Shown here piece by piece: positions 1 through 9,341 of a stretch of DNA of 64,000 nucleotides. Within the stretch, counting starts at the first letter, position 1, and each line of letters begins with the position of its first letter. The stretch lies in NCBI RefSeq assembly GCF_902832845.1, contig NZ_CADFDB010000001.1, positions 186,001 through 250,000 on the forward strand, read 5' to 3'. Source of the stretch: Burkholderia metallica (GTDB taxonomy: Bacteria > Pseudomonadota > Gammaproteobacteria > Burkholderiales > Burkholderiaceae). Made by a program: the position numbers and the translations under genes. The notes under the pieces were generated by a model. That model was not told the origin of the DNA. It saw only the letters and a program-made list of their open reading frames with translations, and ran no database searches.

Positions 1-106
1 ATGGGCTGCCGCGCATGCGCCGGTCGACCGCGAGGCATGGAGACTTGCCGCGGCACGGAGGCATGCGTAAGGGCGGAAGCGCTTATGCAAACCGCGCACG
101 GCATGG

Positions 107-140
107 GGCCCACGTAAGCGCTAAAGCGCTAACGTGGGCC
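107..140 (+). promoter_or_regulatory. Near-perfect hairpin in the 5' leader of the acyl-CoA ligase gene
   Basis: Two 16-base arms, GGCCCACGTAAGCGCT and AGCGCTAACGTGGGCC, pair with one A-A mismatch around a two-base loop. The hairpin ends only a few bases before the ribosome binding site (GGAG near 145) and 16 bases before the ATG at 156. There is no T-tract, so it is not a standard terminator. It may modulate translation or RNA stability, or be a protein-binding palindrome; the role is inferred. Confidence 0.6.
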
Positions 141-155
141 GACAGGAGACTAACG

Positions 156-1862
156 ATGACGGTACAGGCATTCCTGAACGCACGCGACTTTCTGCTGCGC
201 CATCGCACCGACTACGAAACCGCGTACCGCGATTTCGAATGGCCGGTGCTCGAGACGTTCAACTGGGCGCTCGACTACTTCGACCCGATGGCGCGCGGCA
301 ACGACCAGCCCGCGCTGTGGATCGTCGACGCGGCGACCGGCACCGGCGACCCGTATTCGTTCGCGCAGATGTCCGAGCGTTCGTCGCGGATCGCGAACTG
401 GCTGCGCGCGATCGGCGTCGTGCGCGGCGACCGGATCCTGCTGATGCTGCCGAACCGTGTCGAACTGTGGGACGCGATGCTCGCCGCGATGAAGCTCGGC
501 GCGATCGTGCTGCCTGCCACCACGCAACTGTCGCCCGACGACGTGCGCGACCGCGTGCAGATCGGCGGCGCGAAATACGCGATCGTCGACGAAAACGAAA
601 CCGCGAAATTCGAACAGCCCGACCTCGGCCTCGCGCAGAAGATCGTCGCGGGCGCGCCGCGCGCGGGCTGGCTCGCGATGAACGACGGCTACGCGGCGAG
701 CGCGGCTTTCGAGCCGGATGCCGTCACGCACGCGAACGATCCGATGCTGCTGTACTTCACGTCGGGCACGACGTCCAAGCCGAAGCTCGTCGAACACACG
801 CACCGCACCTATCCGGTCGGCCACCTGTCGACGATGTACTGGGTCGGCCTGCAGCCGGGCGACATCCACTGGAACATCAGCTCGCCGGGCTGGGCGAAGC
901 ACGCATGGAGCTGCTTCTTCGCGCCGTGGAACGCACAGGCGTGCGTGTTCGCATTCAACTACACGCGCTTCGAGCCGAAGGTCGTGCTCGATGCGCTCGT
1001 CAAATACCAGGTGACCACGCTGTGCGCGCCGCCGACCGTGTGGCGCATGCTCGTGCAGCAGCCGCTCGCGTCGTTCGACGTGAAGCTGCGCGAGATCGTC
1101 GGCGCGGGCGAGCCGCTCAATCCCGAGATCATCGAGCGCGTGAAGAAGGCATGGAACATCGCGATCCGCGACGGCTACGGCCAGACCGAGACGACCTGCC
1201 TGATCGGCAACTCGCCGGGCCAGCCGGTCGTCGCGGGCTCGATGGGCCGGCCGCTGCCCGGCTACCGGATCGAACTGCTCGACCCGGACGGCGCGCCGGT
1301 GACCGAAGGCGAAGTCGCGCTGCCGATCGGCGCCGACGTCACGCGCCCGGTCGGGCTGATGACCGGCTATGCGAACAACCCGGACGCGACGGCCCACGCG
1401 ATGCGCGACGGCCATTACCGCACGTCGGACATCGCGATGCGTCGCGACGACGGCTACTACGTGTATATCGGCCGCGCGGACGACGTGTTCAAGTCGTCCG
1501 ACTACCGGCTGAGCCCGTTCGAACTCGAAAGCGTGCTGATCGAGCATCCGGCGATCGCCGAGGCGGCCGTCGTGCCGAGCCCCGACCCGGTGCGGCTGTC
1601 GGTGCCGAAGACCTTCATCACGCTGCGGCAGGGCTATGAAGAAAGCCCCGCGCTCGCGCTGGAGATCTTCCGTTTCTCGCGCGAGAAACTCGCGCCGTAC
1701 AAGCGCATCCGCCGCCTGCAGTTCGCCGACCTGCCGAAGACGATCTCGGGGAAGATCCGCCGCGTCGAGTTGCGCCGCCGCGAGATCGAGCGCGGTGACG
1801 ATGCGAGCGCGCGCATGCCCGGCGAATACTGGGAAGAGGATTTCGCCGCCGACCTGAAGTGA
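156..1862 (+). CDS. Acyl-CoA synthetase (AMP-dependent, medium-chain type)
   Basis: A 568-residue ANL-superfamily ligase that should activate a short or medium-chain carboxylate to its CoA thioester through an acyl-adenylate in the cytoplasm. The P-loop signature YFTSGTTSKPK is at about residues 200-210, the DGYGQTET adenylation motif near 340, the YRTSDIA and GRADDVFKSSDYRLSP hinge region at about 421-455, and the C-terminal lysine motif KTISGKIRR near 530. The reading frame is open upstream to position 15, but the ATG at 156 is preferred because GGAG precedes it at normal spacing and homologues begin here. It heads a run of valine-degradation genes, so isobutyrate or a related branched or short acid is a reasonable substrate; that is inferred from context only. 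Confidence 0.88.
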   Translation: MTVQAFLNARDFLLRHRTDYETAYRDFEWPVLETFNWALDYFDPMARGNDQPALWIVDAATGTGDPYSFAQMSERSSRIANWLRAIGVVRGDRILLMLPNRVELWDAMLAAMKLGAIVLPATTQLSPDDVRDRVQIGGAKYAIVDENETAKFEQPDLGLAQKIVAGAPRAGWLAMNDGYAASAAFEPDAVTHANDPMLLYFTSGTTSKPKLVEHTHRTYPVGHLSTMYWVGLQPGDIHWNISSPGWAKHAWSCFFAPWNAQACVFAFNYTRFEPKVVLDALVKYQVTTLCAPPTVWRMLVQQPLASFDVKLREIVGAGEPLNPEIIERVKKAWNIAIRDGYGQTETTCLIGNSPGQPVVAGSMGRPLPGYRIELLDPDGAPVTEGEVALPIGADVTRPVGLMTGYANNPDATAHAMRDGHYRTSDIAMRRDDGYYVYIGRADDVFKSSDYRLSPFELESVLIEHPAIAEAAVVPSPDPVRLSVPKTFITLRQGYEESPALALEIFRFSREKLAPYKRIRRLQFADLPKTISGKIRRVELRRREIERGDDASARMPGEYWEEDFAADLK

Positions 1863-1972
1863 CGTGACCGCGGGCCGCGCGCGCCGCGTGACGCGGCCGC
1901 CGCCCGTAGCCGAATTGAACCGGCCGCGCGGCGATAGCGCGCTTCGCGGCCTTCTGCAAGGAGATGGGATCG

Positions 1973-3487
1973 ATGAACGCGATTTCGAAAGACGTGCCGA
2001 CGGTCAAGCTGCTGATCGACGGCGCCTTCGTCGAGTCCGCCACGAACGAGTGGCGCGACATCGTCAACCCGGCGACGCAGCAGGTGCTCGCGCGCGTGCC
2101 GTTCGCAACCGTCGCGGAAGTCGACGCGGCCGTGCAGGCCGCGCACGCCGCGTTCGCGACGTGGAAGAACACGCCGATCGCCGCGCGCATGCGCATCATG
2201 CTGAAGTTCCAGGATCTCGTGCGCTCGAACCAGCAGCGCATTGCAAAAACGCTGACGGCCGAGCAGGGCAAGACGATTCCCGATGCCGAAGGCGACATCT
2301 TCCGCGGCCTCGAAGTGGTCGAGCACGCGTGCTCGATCGGGTCGCTGCAGCTCGGCGAATTCGCCGAGAACGTCGCGGGCGGCGTCGACACCTACACGCT
2401 GCGCCAGCCGCTCGGCGTGTGCGCGGGCATCACGCCGTTCAACTTCCCCGCGATGATCCCGCTGTGGATGTTTCCGATGGCGATCGTGTGCGGCAACACG
2501 TTCGTGCTGAAGCCGTCGGAGCAGGACCCGATGACGACGATGGAGCTCGTCGAACTCGCGATCGAGGCCGGCGTGCCGAAAGGTGTCCTGAACGTCGTGC
2601 ACGGCGGCAAGGAAGTCGTCGACGCGATCTGCACGCATCCGCTCGTGAAGGCGATCTCGTTCGTCGGTTCGACGGCGGTCGGCACGCACGTGTACAACCT
2701 CGGCAGCGCGCACGGCAAGCGCGTGCAGTCGATGATGGGCGCGAAGAACCATGCGGTCGTGCTGCCCGACGCGAATCGCGAGCAGGCGATCAACGCGCTC
2801 GTCGGCGCGGGCTTCGGCGCGGCCGGCCAGCGCTGCATGGCGACATCGGTCGCGGTGCTGGTGGGCAACGCGCGCGACTGGCTGCCGGACATCGTCGAGA
2901 AGGCGAAGGCACTGAAGGTCAACGCGGGCGCGGAAGCCGGCACCGACGTCGGGCCGGTCGTGTCGAAGGCCGCAAAGGAGCGCATCCTGTCGCTGATCGA
3001 CGCGGGCGTGAAGGAAGGCGCGAAGCTCGAACTCGACGGCCGCGACGTGAAGGTGAACGGCTACGAGCACGGCAACTTCGTCGGCCCGACGATCTTCTCC
3101 GGCGTGAAGACCGACATGTCGATCTATACGCACGAAATCTTCGGGCCGGTGCTGGTCGTGATGGAAGCCGACACGCTCGACGACGCGATCGCGCTCGTCA
3201 ACGCGAACCCGTTCGGCAACGGCGTGGGCCTGTTCACGCAGAGCGGCGCGGCCGCGCGCAAGTTCCAGAGCGAGATCGACGTCGGCCAGGTCGGCATCAA
3301 CATCCCGATCCCGGTACCCGTGCCGTTCTTCAGCTTTACCGGTTCGCGCGGCTCGAAGCTCGGCGACCTCGGCCCGTACGGCAAGCAGGTCGTGCAGTTC
3401 TACACGCAGACCAAGACGGTCACCGCGCGCTGGTTCGACGACGACGCGACGGCCGGCCCCGTGAACACGACGATCCGGCTGCATTGA
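1973..3487 (+). CDS. mmsA: Methylmalonate-semialdehyde dehydrogenase (CoA-acylating)
   Basis: A 504-residue aldehyde dehydrogenase family protein that converts methylmalonate semialdehyde, CoA and NAD+ to propionyl-CoA, CO2 and NADH, the last step of distal valine catabolism. The catalytic cysteine lies in GQRCMATS (C288). The segment [10 protein letters not shown] replaces the ELGGK glutamate motif of hydrolytic aldehyde dehydrogenases, as expected for CoA-acylating [13 protein letters not shown] is the cofactor-loop motif. An in-frame ATG exists at 1964, but AAGGAG at 1958-1963 is correctly spaced only for the ATG at 1973. It lies 110 bases after the ligase and 18 bases before mmsB, consistent with one transcript. 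Confidence 0.95.
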   Translation: MNAISKDVPTVKLLIDGAFVESATNEWRDIVNPATQQVLARVPFATVAEVDAAVQAAHAAFATWKNTPIAARMRIMLKFQDLVRSNQQRIAKTLTAEQGKTIPDAEGDIFRGLEVVEHACSIGSLQLGEFAENVAGGVDTYTLRQPLGVCAGITPFNFPAMIPLWMFPMAIVCGNTFVLKPSEQDPMTTMELVELAIEAGVPKGVLNVVHGGKEVVDAICTHPLVKAISFVGSTAVGTHVYNLGSAHGKRVQSMMGAKNHAVVLPDANREQAINALVGAGFGAAGQRCMATSVAVLVGNARDWLPDIVEKAKALKVNAGAEAGTDVGPVVSKAAKERILSLIDAGVKEGAKLELDGRDVKVNGYEHGNFVGPTIFSGVKTDMSIYTHEIFGPVLVVMEADTLDDAIALVNANPFGNGVGLFTQSGAAARKFQSEIDVGQVGINIPIPVPVPFFSFTGSRGSKLGDLGPYGKQVVQFYTQTKTVTARWFDDDATAGPVNTTIRLH

Positions 3488-3505
3488 GCGGCGGAGGGCA
3501 CCAAC

Positions 3506-4405
3506 ATGAAAATCGGATTTATCGGCCTCGGCCACATGGGCGCGCCGATGGCGCTGAACCTGCTGAAAGCCGGCCATGACGTGCACGCGTTCGACCTGAG
3601 TGCCGATGCACTGCGCGCGCTGCAGGATGCCGGCGCGCAGGTGGCCGCGTCGCCGCGCGACGCGGCGTCGGGCGCGACGTTCATCATCACGATGCTGCCG
3701 GCCGCCCCGCACGTGCGCTCGGTGCTGTCCGGCGAGAACGGCGTGCTCGCCGGCCTCGGCGCGGGCGCGACCGTGATCGATTCGAGCACCATCGATCCGG
3801 CGAGCGCGCAGGCGTTCGGCGCGCTGGTGCGCGAGCACGGCGGCGCGTTCGTCGATGCGCCGGTGTCGGGCGGCACCGGCGGCGCGGCGGCTGGCACGCT
3901 GACCTTCATGGTCGGCGGCAGCGACGCGGATTTCGAGCGCGTGAAGCCGGTGCTCGCCGGCATGGGCAAGAACATCGTCCACTGCGGCGCGACGGGCATG
4001 GGGCAGGTCGCGAAGGTCTGCAACAACCTCGTGCTCGGCATCTCGATGGCAGCCGTGTCGGAGGCGATGTCGCTCGGTGTCGCGCTCGGCATCGACCCGA
4101 AGGTGCTGGCCGGCATCGTCAACACGTCGACGGGCCGCTGCTGGAGTTCGGACACCTACAACCCGTATCCGGGCGTGATCGACACCGCGCCGTCGTCGCG
4201 CGGCTACTCGGGCGGCTTCGGCACCGACCTGATGCTGAAGGATCTCGGCCTCGCCAACGACGCGGCGAAGCAGGCACGCCAGCCCGTCTATCTCGGCGCG
4301 CTCGCGCAGCAGCTGTACCAGACGATGAGCAGCCGCGGCGACGGCCAGCTCGATTTCTCGGCGGTGATCCGCCTGTATCAACCGGCAACGAAGAAGGACG
4401 CGTAA
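3506..4405 (+). CDS. mmsB: 3-hydroxyisobutyrate dehydrogenase
   Basis: A 299-residue NAD-dependent beta-hydroxyacid dehydrogenase oxidising 3-hydroxyisobutyrate to methylmalonate semialdehyde, the substrate of the neighbouring MmsA. The N-terminal Rossmann motif GFIGLGHMGAPMA begins at residue 4. The substrate-binding motif DAPVSGGTGGAAAGTL is near residue 117, and the catalytic lysine sits in GMGQVAKVCNN at about 165-175. Length matches the family. The stop TAA (4403-4405) overlaps the next ATG at 4405, indicating translational coupling. Nothing unusual is seen. Confidence 0.96.
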   Translation: MKIGFIGLGHMGAPMALNLLKAGHDVHAFDLSADALRALQDAGAQVAASPRDAASGATFIITMLPAAPHVRSVLSGENGVLAGLGAGATVIDSSTIDPASAQAFGALVREHGGAFVDAPVSGGTGGAAAGTLTFMVGGSDADFERVKPVLAGMGKNIVHCGATGMGQVAKVCNNLVLGISMAAVSEAMSLGVALGIDPKVLAGIVNTSTGRCWSSDTYNPYPGVIDTAPSSRGYSGGFGTDLMLKDLGLANDAAKQARQPVYLGALAQQLYQTMSSRGDGQLDFSAVIRLYQPATKKDA

Positions 4406-5196
4406 TGATCGAACTGGACTACGTCGACGACGGCGCGATCGCGTGCGCGACGCTCAAGCGTCCGCCCGCGAACGCCTTTACCGCCGACGGGCTGCGGAAG
4501 TTGCAGGCGAGCGTCGCCGAACTGAATGCGAACCCGCGCGTGCGCGCGCTCGTGATCACCGGCGACGGCCCGAAGTTCTTCAGCGCGGGCGCCGATCTCA
4601 ACACGTTCGCCGAAGGCGACCGCGCGGTCGCGCGTGCGATGGCGTCGCGCTTCGGTGCGGCGTTCGAGGCGCTGCACGATGCGCGCGTCGTGACGATCGC
4701 GGCGATCAACGGCTATGCGATGGGCGGCGGGCTGGAGTGCGCGCTCGCGTGCGACCTGCGGATCGCCGAGACGCATGCGCAGATGGCGCTGCCCGAGCCG
4801 TCGGTCGGCTTGCTGCCGTGCGGGCTCGGCACGCAGACGCTGCCCTGGCTCGTCGGCGAAGGCTGGGCGAAGAAGATCATCCTGACCGGCGCGCGCGTCG
4901 ATGCGGCCACCGCGCTGCGCATCGGCCTCGTCGAGGACGTCGTGGCGTCGGGCGCGTCGCGCGATGCCGCGCTGGCGCTCGCACGCAACGTCGTGCGGCA
5001 GAGCCCGCATGCGGTCGCATACAGCAAGGACCTGATCGGCCTCGCGCGCCGCGGCGTGCCGCGCAGCGCGGCGCTCGCGGTCGAGCGCGAGCGTTTCGTC
5101 GACCTGTTCGACACGAACGATCCGCGCGAAGGCGTGGCCGCGTTCCTCGGCAAGCGCGCGCCGCAGTGGCACACCGAGGGGGAGTCGCAACGATGA
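4405..5196 (+). CDS. Enoyl-CoA hydratase/isomerase family protein (valine pathway)
   Basis: A 263-residue crotonase-fold protein, probably hydrating methacrylyl-CoA to 3-hydroxyisobutyryl-CoA in this pathway. The first oxyanion-hole segment is KFFSAGADLNTF (about residues 53-64) and the second is YAMGGGLECALACDLRIAE (about 104-122). LPEPSVGLLPCGLGT follows, with the family's conserved glutamate. It overlaps the mmsB stop by one base and the next gene's ATG by four bases (ATGA at 5193-5196), so all three are probably co-translated. The exact substrate cannot be read from the sequence; gene order is the main argument. Confidence 0.9.
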   Translation: MIELDYVDDGAIACATLKRPPANAFTADGLRKLQASVAELNANPRVRALVITGDGPKFFSAGADLNTFAEGDRAVARAMASRFGAAFEALHDARVVTIAAINGYAMGGGLECALACDLRIAETHAQMALPEPSVGLLPCGLGTQTLPWLVGEGWAKKIILTGARVDAATALRIGLVEDVVASGASRDAALALARNVVRQSPHAVAYSKDLIGLARRGVPRSAALAVERERFVDLFDTNDPREGVAAFLGKRAPQWHTEGESQR

Positions 5197-6332
5197 GCAC
5201 GCCGGTGACGAACCCCGATACGTTCGCGGCGCACGCGCCCGAGGTGCTGTTCCGCGTGGTGAATCGCGTGGCGTTGATCACGCTGAACCGGCCGGCCGCG
5301 CTCAACGCGCTGTCGTACCCGATGATCGGCGAGCTGGCCGCGCACCTCGAGCGCTGCCGCGACGACGACCGGATCGTCGCGGTCGTGCTGCGCGGCGCGG
5401 GGGAAAAGGGCTTCTGCGCGGGCGGCGACGTGCGTGCGCTGTACCGGATGGTCGCGCAGCGCGAAACCTGGCTGCCGTTCTTCGTCGACGAATACCGGCT
5501 CGACTACGCGATTCATACGTTCCCGAAGCCGGTCGTCGCGCTGATGGACGGCGTGACGATGGGCGGCGGCATGGGTCTCGCGCAGGGCGCGGCGCTGCGC
5601 GTCGCGACCGAGCGCAGCAAGATCGCGATGCCGGAGACGCGCATCGGCCTCGTGCCCGACGTCGGCGCGACGCATTTCCTGTCGCGCATGCCGGTCGAAC
5701 TCGAACTGTACGTGGGGCTGACCGGCGCGATGCTGTCGGGCGCCGACGCGCTGACCGCAAAGCTCGCGGATCTATGCGTGCCGTCCGCGTGGCTCGACAC
5801 GTTCGAGACGCGTATCGAGAGCGTCAGGTGGGAGGGCGACGCGTTGCCGTTGCTGCGCAAGGTGTTCGAGCCGCCGTGCAACGTCGTGCCGCATGCGGCG
5901 CTCGACAGCCAGATGCCGTGGATCGTGCGTCACTTCGACAAGCGCTCGACCGTCGAGCGGATCGTCGCGACGCTGACGCAGGATCTCGCCCGCGAGGACC
6001 TGTCGCGCGAGCATCGTCAATGGCTGCAGGCGACGCTCGATGCGCTCACCGGCCACTCGCCGACGATGTTGTCCGTGACCCGCGAGGCGTTGCTGCGCGG
6101 CCGCCAGATGACGCTGGCCGAATCGTTCCGGATGGAACTCGGCATCGTCGCGCGCGCGATCGAGGAGGGCGACTTCTGCGAAGGCGTGCGCGCGCATCTC
6201 GTCGACAAGGATCGCAAGCCGCGCTGGGCGCCCGCGTCGCTCGTCGAGCTGCGCGCCGAACGCGTGCGGCATTTCCTGACGTCGCCGTGGAAGCTGTTTG
6301 CGCATCCGCTGGCCGATCTCGGCGCGGCGTGA
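5193..6332 (+). CDS. 3-hydroxyisobutyryl-CoA hydrolase (HIBCH type)
   Basis: A 379-residue crotonase-superfamily thioesterase releasing 3-hydroxyisobutyrate for MmsB. The motifs GEKGFCAGGDVRALY near residue 71 and DGVTMGGGMGL near 118, followed by AMPETRIGLVPDVGATHFLSR near 146, are the HIBCH pattern. The protein is about 100 residues longer than plain enoyl-CoA hydratases, with the C-terminal extension typical of HIBCH (HSPTMLSVTREALLRGRQ). The frame is open far upstream inside the previous gene, but the ATG at 5193 has GGGGGAG before it and the ATGA overlap. It is the last gene of the valine operon; the next gene converges from the minus strand 47 bases downstream. Confidence 0.92.
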   Translation: MSTPVTNPDTFAAHAPEVLFRVVNRVALITLNRPAALNALSYPMIGELAAHLERCRDDDRIVAVVLRGAGEKGFCAGGDVRALYRMVAQRETWLPFFVDEYRLDYAIHTFPKPVVALMDGVTMGGGMGLAQGAALRVATERSKIAMPETRIGLVPDVGATHFLSRMPVELELYVGLTGAMLSGADALTAKLADLCVPSAWLDTFETRIESVRWEGDALPLLRKVFEPPCNVVPHAALDSQMPWIVRHFDKRSTVERIVATLTQDLAREDLSREHRQWLQATLDALTGHSPTMLSVTREALLRGRQMTLAESFRMELGIVARAIEEGDFCEGVRAHLVDKDRKPRWAPASLVELRAERVRHFLTSPWKLFAHPLADLGAA

Positions 6333-6379
6333 TGCCCCCCCCGGCGCGCCGCGCGGCGCGTCGGTTTGCACGCGTCCCG

Positions 6380-7297
6380 TCACGCTTCGTCGGGACGCTC
6401 GATCATTGGCGGCACTGCCTGCGCGAGCGCGTCGATCACGCAGCGCGTCTTGCGCGGCAGGTAGCGTGTCTTCGGCCAGATCGCGTGAATGTCGCCTTCG
6501 CAGACGAAGCAGCGATCGAGCACGACAACCATCTCGCCGCGCTTCACGTATTGATCGAGCAGCCAGCTCGGCAGCCACGCGATCCCGAACCCCGATGCGC
6601 CGGCTGCCGCGATCGCCTGCACGTCGTCGAAACTGAGCTGGTGCGGCATGTCGATGCGGACCGTCGAGCCGTCCGGCGCGCGCAAGTCCCACGGTTGAGT
6701 GACGCCCGAGCGTGAATACGCGATCGTCCGGTGGTTTTTCAGATCGTCGAGCGTCTTCGGCGTCCCGTAGCGGGCGAGATACGACGGCGCCGCGCCGAGG
6801 CTGCCGTACTGCGTGCCGAGCCGCCGCACCGCGAGGCTCGTGCTGTCCGCGAGCGTGCCGATCCGCACCGCGAGGTCGATGCCTTCCTCGACGAGATCGA
6901 CGAAACGGTCGGTGATCGACACGTCGATCCGCAGATGCGGATAGGTGCGCGCGATGTCGAGCACGATCGGCGTCACGCAATGGTGCCCGAACGCGAGCGG
7001 CACGCTCAGGCGCAGCTTGCCGCGTGGTTCGTTGCGGCCGCAGTCGAGGTCGGCCTCGGCCGCTTCCAGTTCCGCGAGCGCACGCACGCAGCGGTCGTAG
7101 TACGCCTGGCCGTCGTCGGTCAGGCTCTGGCTGCGCGTCGTGCGCTGCAGCAGCCGCGCGCCGAGCCGCTTCTCGAGCCGCGCGATTGCCTTGCCGACGG
7201 CCGAACGCGTCATGTCGAGCCGCTCCGCGGCGAGCGCGAAACTGCCCGATTCCACTACCTGGACGAAGGTCGTCACGCCGTCGAGTCTGTCGGTCAT
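6380..7297 (-). CDS. LysR-family transcriptional regulator
   Basis: A 305-residue LysR regulator. The N-terminal winged helix-turn-helix spans about residues 5-65 (MTDRLDGVTTFVQVVESGSF, then AAERLDMTRSAVGKAIARLE) and a periplasmic-binding-protein-like effector domain follows. RLSVPLAFGHH and ITDRFVDLVEEGIDLAVRIG are typical of the CrgA/aliphatic-substrate subgroup. It is divergent from the MFS exporter at 7475, the usual layout for a LysR regulator controlling an adjacent transporter. Its ligand is unknown. The gene converges on the end of the valine operon. Confidence 0.9.
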   Translation of the reverse strand: MTDRLDGVTTFVQVVESGSFALAAERLDMTRSAVGKAIARLEKRLGARLLQRTTRSQSLTDDGQAYYDRCVRALAELEAAEADLDCGRNEPRGKLRLSVPLAFGHHCVTPIVLDIARTYPHLRIDVSITDRFVDLVEEGIDLAVRIGTLADSTSLAVRRLGTQYGSLGAAPSYLARYGTPKTLDDLKNHRTIAYSRSGVTQPWDLRAPDGSTVRIDMPHQLSFDDVQAIAAAGASGFGIAWLPSWLLDQYVKRGEMVVVLDRCFVCEGDIHAIWPKTRYLPRKTRCVIDALAQAVPPMIERPDEA

Positions 7298-7351
7298 CGG
7301 AAGGTTGGATGATTGAGTCCTGTAGTTCCCCAGTCTGGAGAAATGCGTGCG

Positions 7352-7380
7352 TCAATGGGGATGGAAATTCTCACTATAGT
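7352..7380 (+). promoter_or_regulatory. Weak promoter candidate for the MFS exporter
   Basis: TATAGT at 7375-7380 is a good -10 hexamer. The hexamer 17 bases upstream (TCAATG, 7352-7357) is a poor -35, as expected for a promoter needing activation by a LysR protein. It lies in the 177-base divergent interval. This is a pattern reading only. Confidence 0.3.
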
Positions 7381-7474
7381 ACCGATTCCCGTTCAGCGTG
7401 CGTTGCCGGCCGCGCGCGGCGAACCCTTCTCACTGGAGGCGCGCGGCCCGTTGCCGGGCCGCCGCGCAATACGC

Positions 7475-9013
7475 ATGACGCTATCCGACTCCCGCAGGAA
7501 TGCGGTCGCGCTCGCGGCCGTCTGTCTCACGTCGCTGATGTTCGGCCTCGAAATCTCGAGCGTGCCGGTGATCCTGCCGACGCTCGAACACGTGCTGCAT
7601 GGCGATTTCAACGGCATGCAGTGGATCATGAATGCGTACACGATCGCGTGCACGACCGTGCTGATGGCGGCCGGCACGCTCGCCGACCGGTTCGGCCGCA
7701 AGCGCGTGTACGTGGCGGGCACCGTGCTGTTCGGCGCGACGTCGCTGCTGTGCGGGTTCGCGCCGAACGTGCCGGTGCTCGTCGCCGGCCGGCTGCTGCA
7801 GGGCGCGAGCGGCGGCGCGATGCTGATCTGCCAGATCGCGGTGCTGTCGCACCAGTTCCGCGAAGGCCGCGAGCGCGGCCGTGCGTTCGGGATCTGGGGC
7901 ATCGTGTTCGGCATCGGGCTCGGCTTCGGGCCGATCGTCGGCGGCGCGATCGTCGCGCTCGCAAGCTGGCCGTGGGTGTTCCTCGTCCATGCGCCGCTCG
8001 CGGCGATTGCGCTCGTGCTGATCGGCGGCGCGGTGCAGGAGTCGCGCGATCCGCACGCGGGCACGCTCGACGTGGCGGGCATCGTCACGCTGTCGCTCGC
8101 GGTGTTCGGCCTCGCGTTCTATATCACGCAGAGCGCCGAACTCGGGCTGACGAGCGCGGCCGGCCTCGGCGTGCTCGTCGCGACCGTGCTGGCGCTCGCG
8201 GGCTTCTTCGTCGCGGAGCGCGCCAGCGCGCGGCCGATGTTCGATTTCTCAGTGTTCCGGATTCGCGCGTTCACGGGCGCGATCTTCGGGTCGATGGGAA
8301 TGAACTTCAGTTTCTGGCCGTTCATGATCTACCTGCCCATCTGGTTCCAGGTCGCGCTCGGCTACGACAGCGTGACGGCCGGCCTCGCGTTGCTCGCGTA
8401 TACGTTGCCGACGCTGGTCGCGCCGCCGTTCGGCGAACGGCTCGCGCTGCGCTTCGGGCCGGGCGTCGTGATCCCGGGCGGGCTGTTCACGATCGCCGCG
8501 GGTTTCGCGTTGATGCGGATCGGCAGCGCGGCCGATCATGCGAGCTGGATCACGATGCTGCCGGGCTGCGTGATCGCCGGCATCGGGCTCGGGCTCACGA
8601 ACACGCCGGTCACCAACACGACGACGGGCGCGGTGCCGAGCGCGCGGGCCGGGATGGCGTCGGGCATCGACATGAGCGCGCGGATGATCTCGCTCGCGCT
8701 GAACATCGCGACGATGGGCTTCGTGCTGGTCGCGGGGATCGTCGCGAGCCTGAAGGCCGGTGCGGCCGGCACGATCGGCGATGCGGCGCTGCGCCGGCTC
8801 GCGCAGGAAATCGCATCCGGCCGCACCGACGGGCTGCACGAGATCGCACCGGCGCTCGCGCAGGCCGACCCGACCGGCGCGGCGCTGCATGCGGCGCTCG
8901 TGCACGGGTTCGGCTGGGTGATGGTGTACGGCGCGGTGGGGGTGGCCGTGCTCGCCACCGCGAGCGCGGTGGCGTTCGCGCCCGCGCGGCGCGGGGCGCC
9001 CGTGTGCGAATGA
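7475..9013 (+). CDS. MFS multidrug exporter, DHA2 (14-TM) type
   Basis: A 512-residue major facilitator of the EmrB/QacA drug:H+ antiporter-2 class, in the inner membrane, with about 14 hydrophobic segments. AGTLADRFGRKRVYV near residue 66 is motif A and GFGPIVGGAIV near 149 is motif C of drug antiporters. The frame opens at 7313, but the ATG at 7475 gives the usual N-terminus leading straight into TM1; no good ribosome binding site precedes it, so the start is uncertain. It is divergent from a LysR regulator. A truncated outer-membrane channel gene lies directly downstream on the other strand. Substrate unknown. Confidence 0.88.
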   Translation: MTLSDSRRNAVALAAVCLTSLMFGLEISSVPVILPTLEHVLHGDFNGMQWIMNAYTIACTTVLMAAGTLADRFGRKRVYVAGTVLFGATSLLCGFAPNVPVLVAGRLLQGASGGAMLICQIAVLSHQFREGRERGRAFGIWGIVFGIGLGFGPIVGGAIVALASWPWVFLVHAPLAAIALVLIGGAVQESRDPHAGTLDVAGIVTLSLAVFGLAFYITQSAELGLTSAAGLGVLVATVLALAGFFVAERASARPMFDFSVFRIRAFTGAIFGSMGMNFSFWPFMIYLPIWFQVALGYDSVTAGLALLAYTLPTLVAPPFGERLALRFGPGVVIPGGLFTIAAGFALMRIGSAADHASWITMLPGCVIAGIGLGLTNTPVTNTTTGAVPSARAGMASGIDMSARMISLALNIATMGFVLVAGIVASLKAGAAGTIGDAALRRLAQEIASGRTDGLHEIAPALAQADPTGAALHAALVHGFGWVMVYGAVGVAVLATASAVAFAPARRGAPVCE

Positions 9014-9055
9014 GGCAGGGCGTGACCGGTGCGGCCGGCGCGGTGCGCGCGCCGG

Positions 9056-9290
9056 TCAGGACATCCCGCCGCCGAGTGCGCGGTACAGCGTCATCCGGTT
9101 GTTGCGCCGGTCCAGCCGCGTCTGCTCGTCGGCGCTTTGCGCGTCCCGCAGCAGTCGCTGCTGATCGAGCCACGGCTGCACGGCCGTCGCGCCGGCCGCG
9201 AAGCGCGCGGCGGCGAGCCGCTCGGCGCGCTGCGCGTCGGCCAGCGACAGCGCGCGCTGTTCGGCCTCGCGTTCGAGCGGCGTCAAGGTT
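9056..9290 (-). pseudogene. Remnant (C-terminal end) of a NodT-type outer-membrane efflux channel
   Basis: The minus strand encodes about 75 residues matching the C-terminus of RND/MFS outer-membrane channel lipoproteins: LAAARFAAGATAVQPWLD, RLLRDAQSADEQTRLDR and MTLYRALGGGMS before a TGA at 9056-9058. A full channel has about 470-500 residues, and nothing upstream in this frame continues the homology; the methyltransferase gene begins to occupy the space at 9342. The call is a 5'-truncated relic of a former efflux locus next to the DHA2 exporter. Confidence 0.7.
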
Positions 9291-9341
9291 GCGATCGGTC
9301 GAAGCGGTGAGAGAAGGCGCTTGCGTGCGTGGCGGCCTGCG

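Noticed and set aside
1634-4381. A 915-codon minus-strand frame across the valine operon
   Set aside because: It is the antisense shadow of mmsA/mmsB in high-GC DNA, with arginine/histidine-rich product and no similarity.
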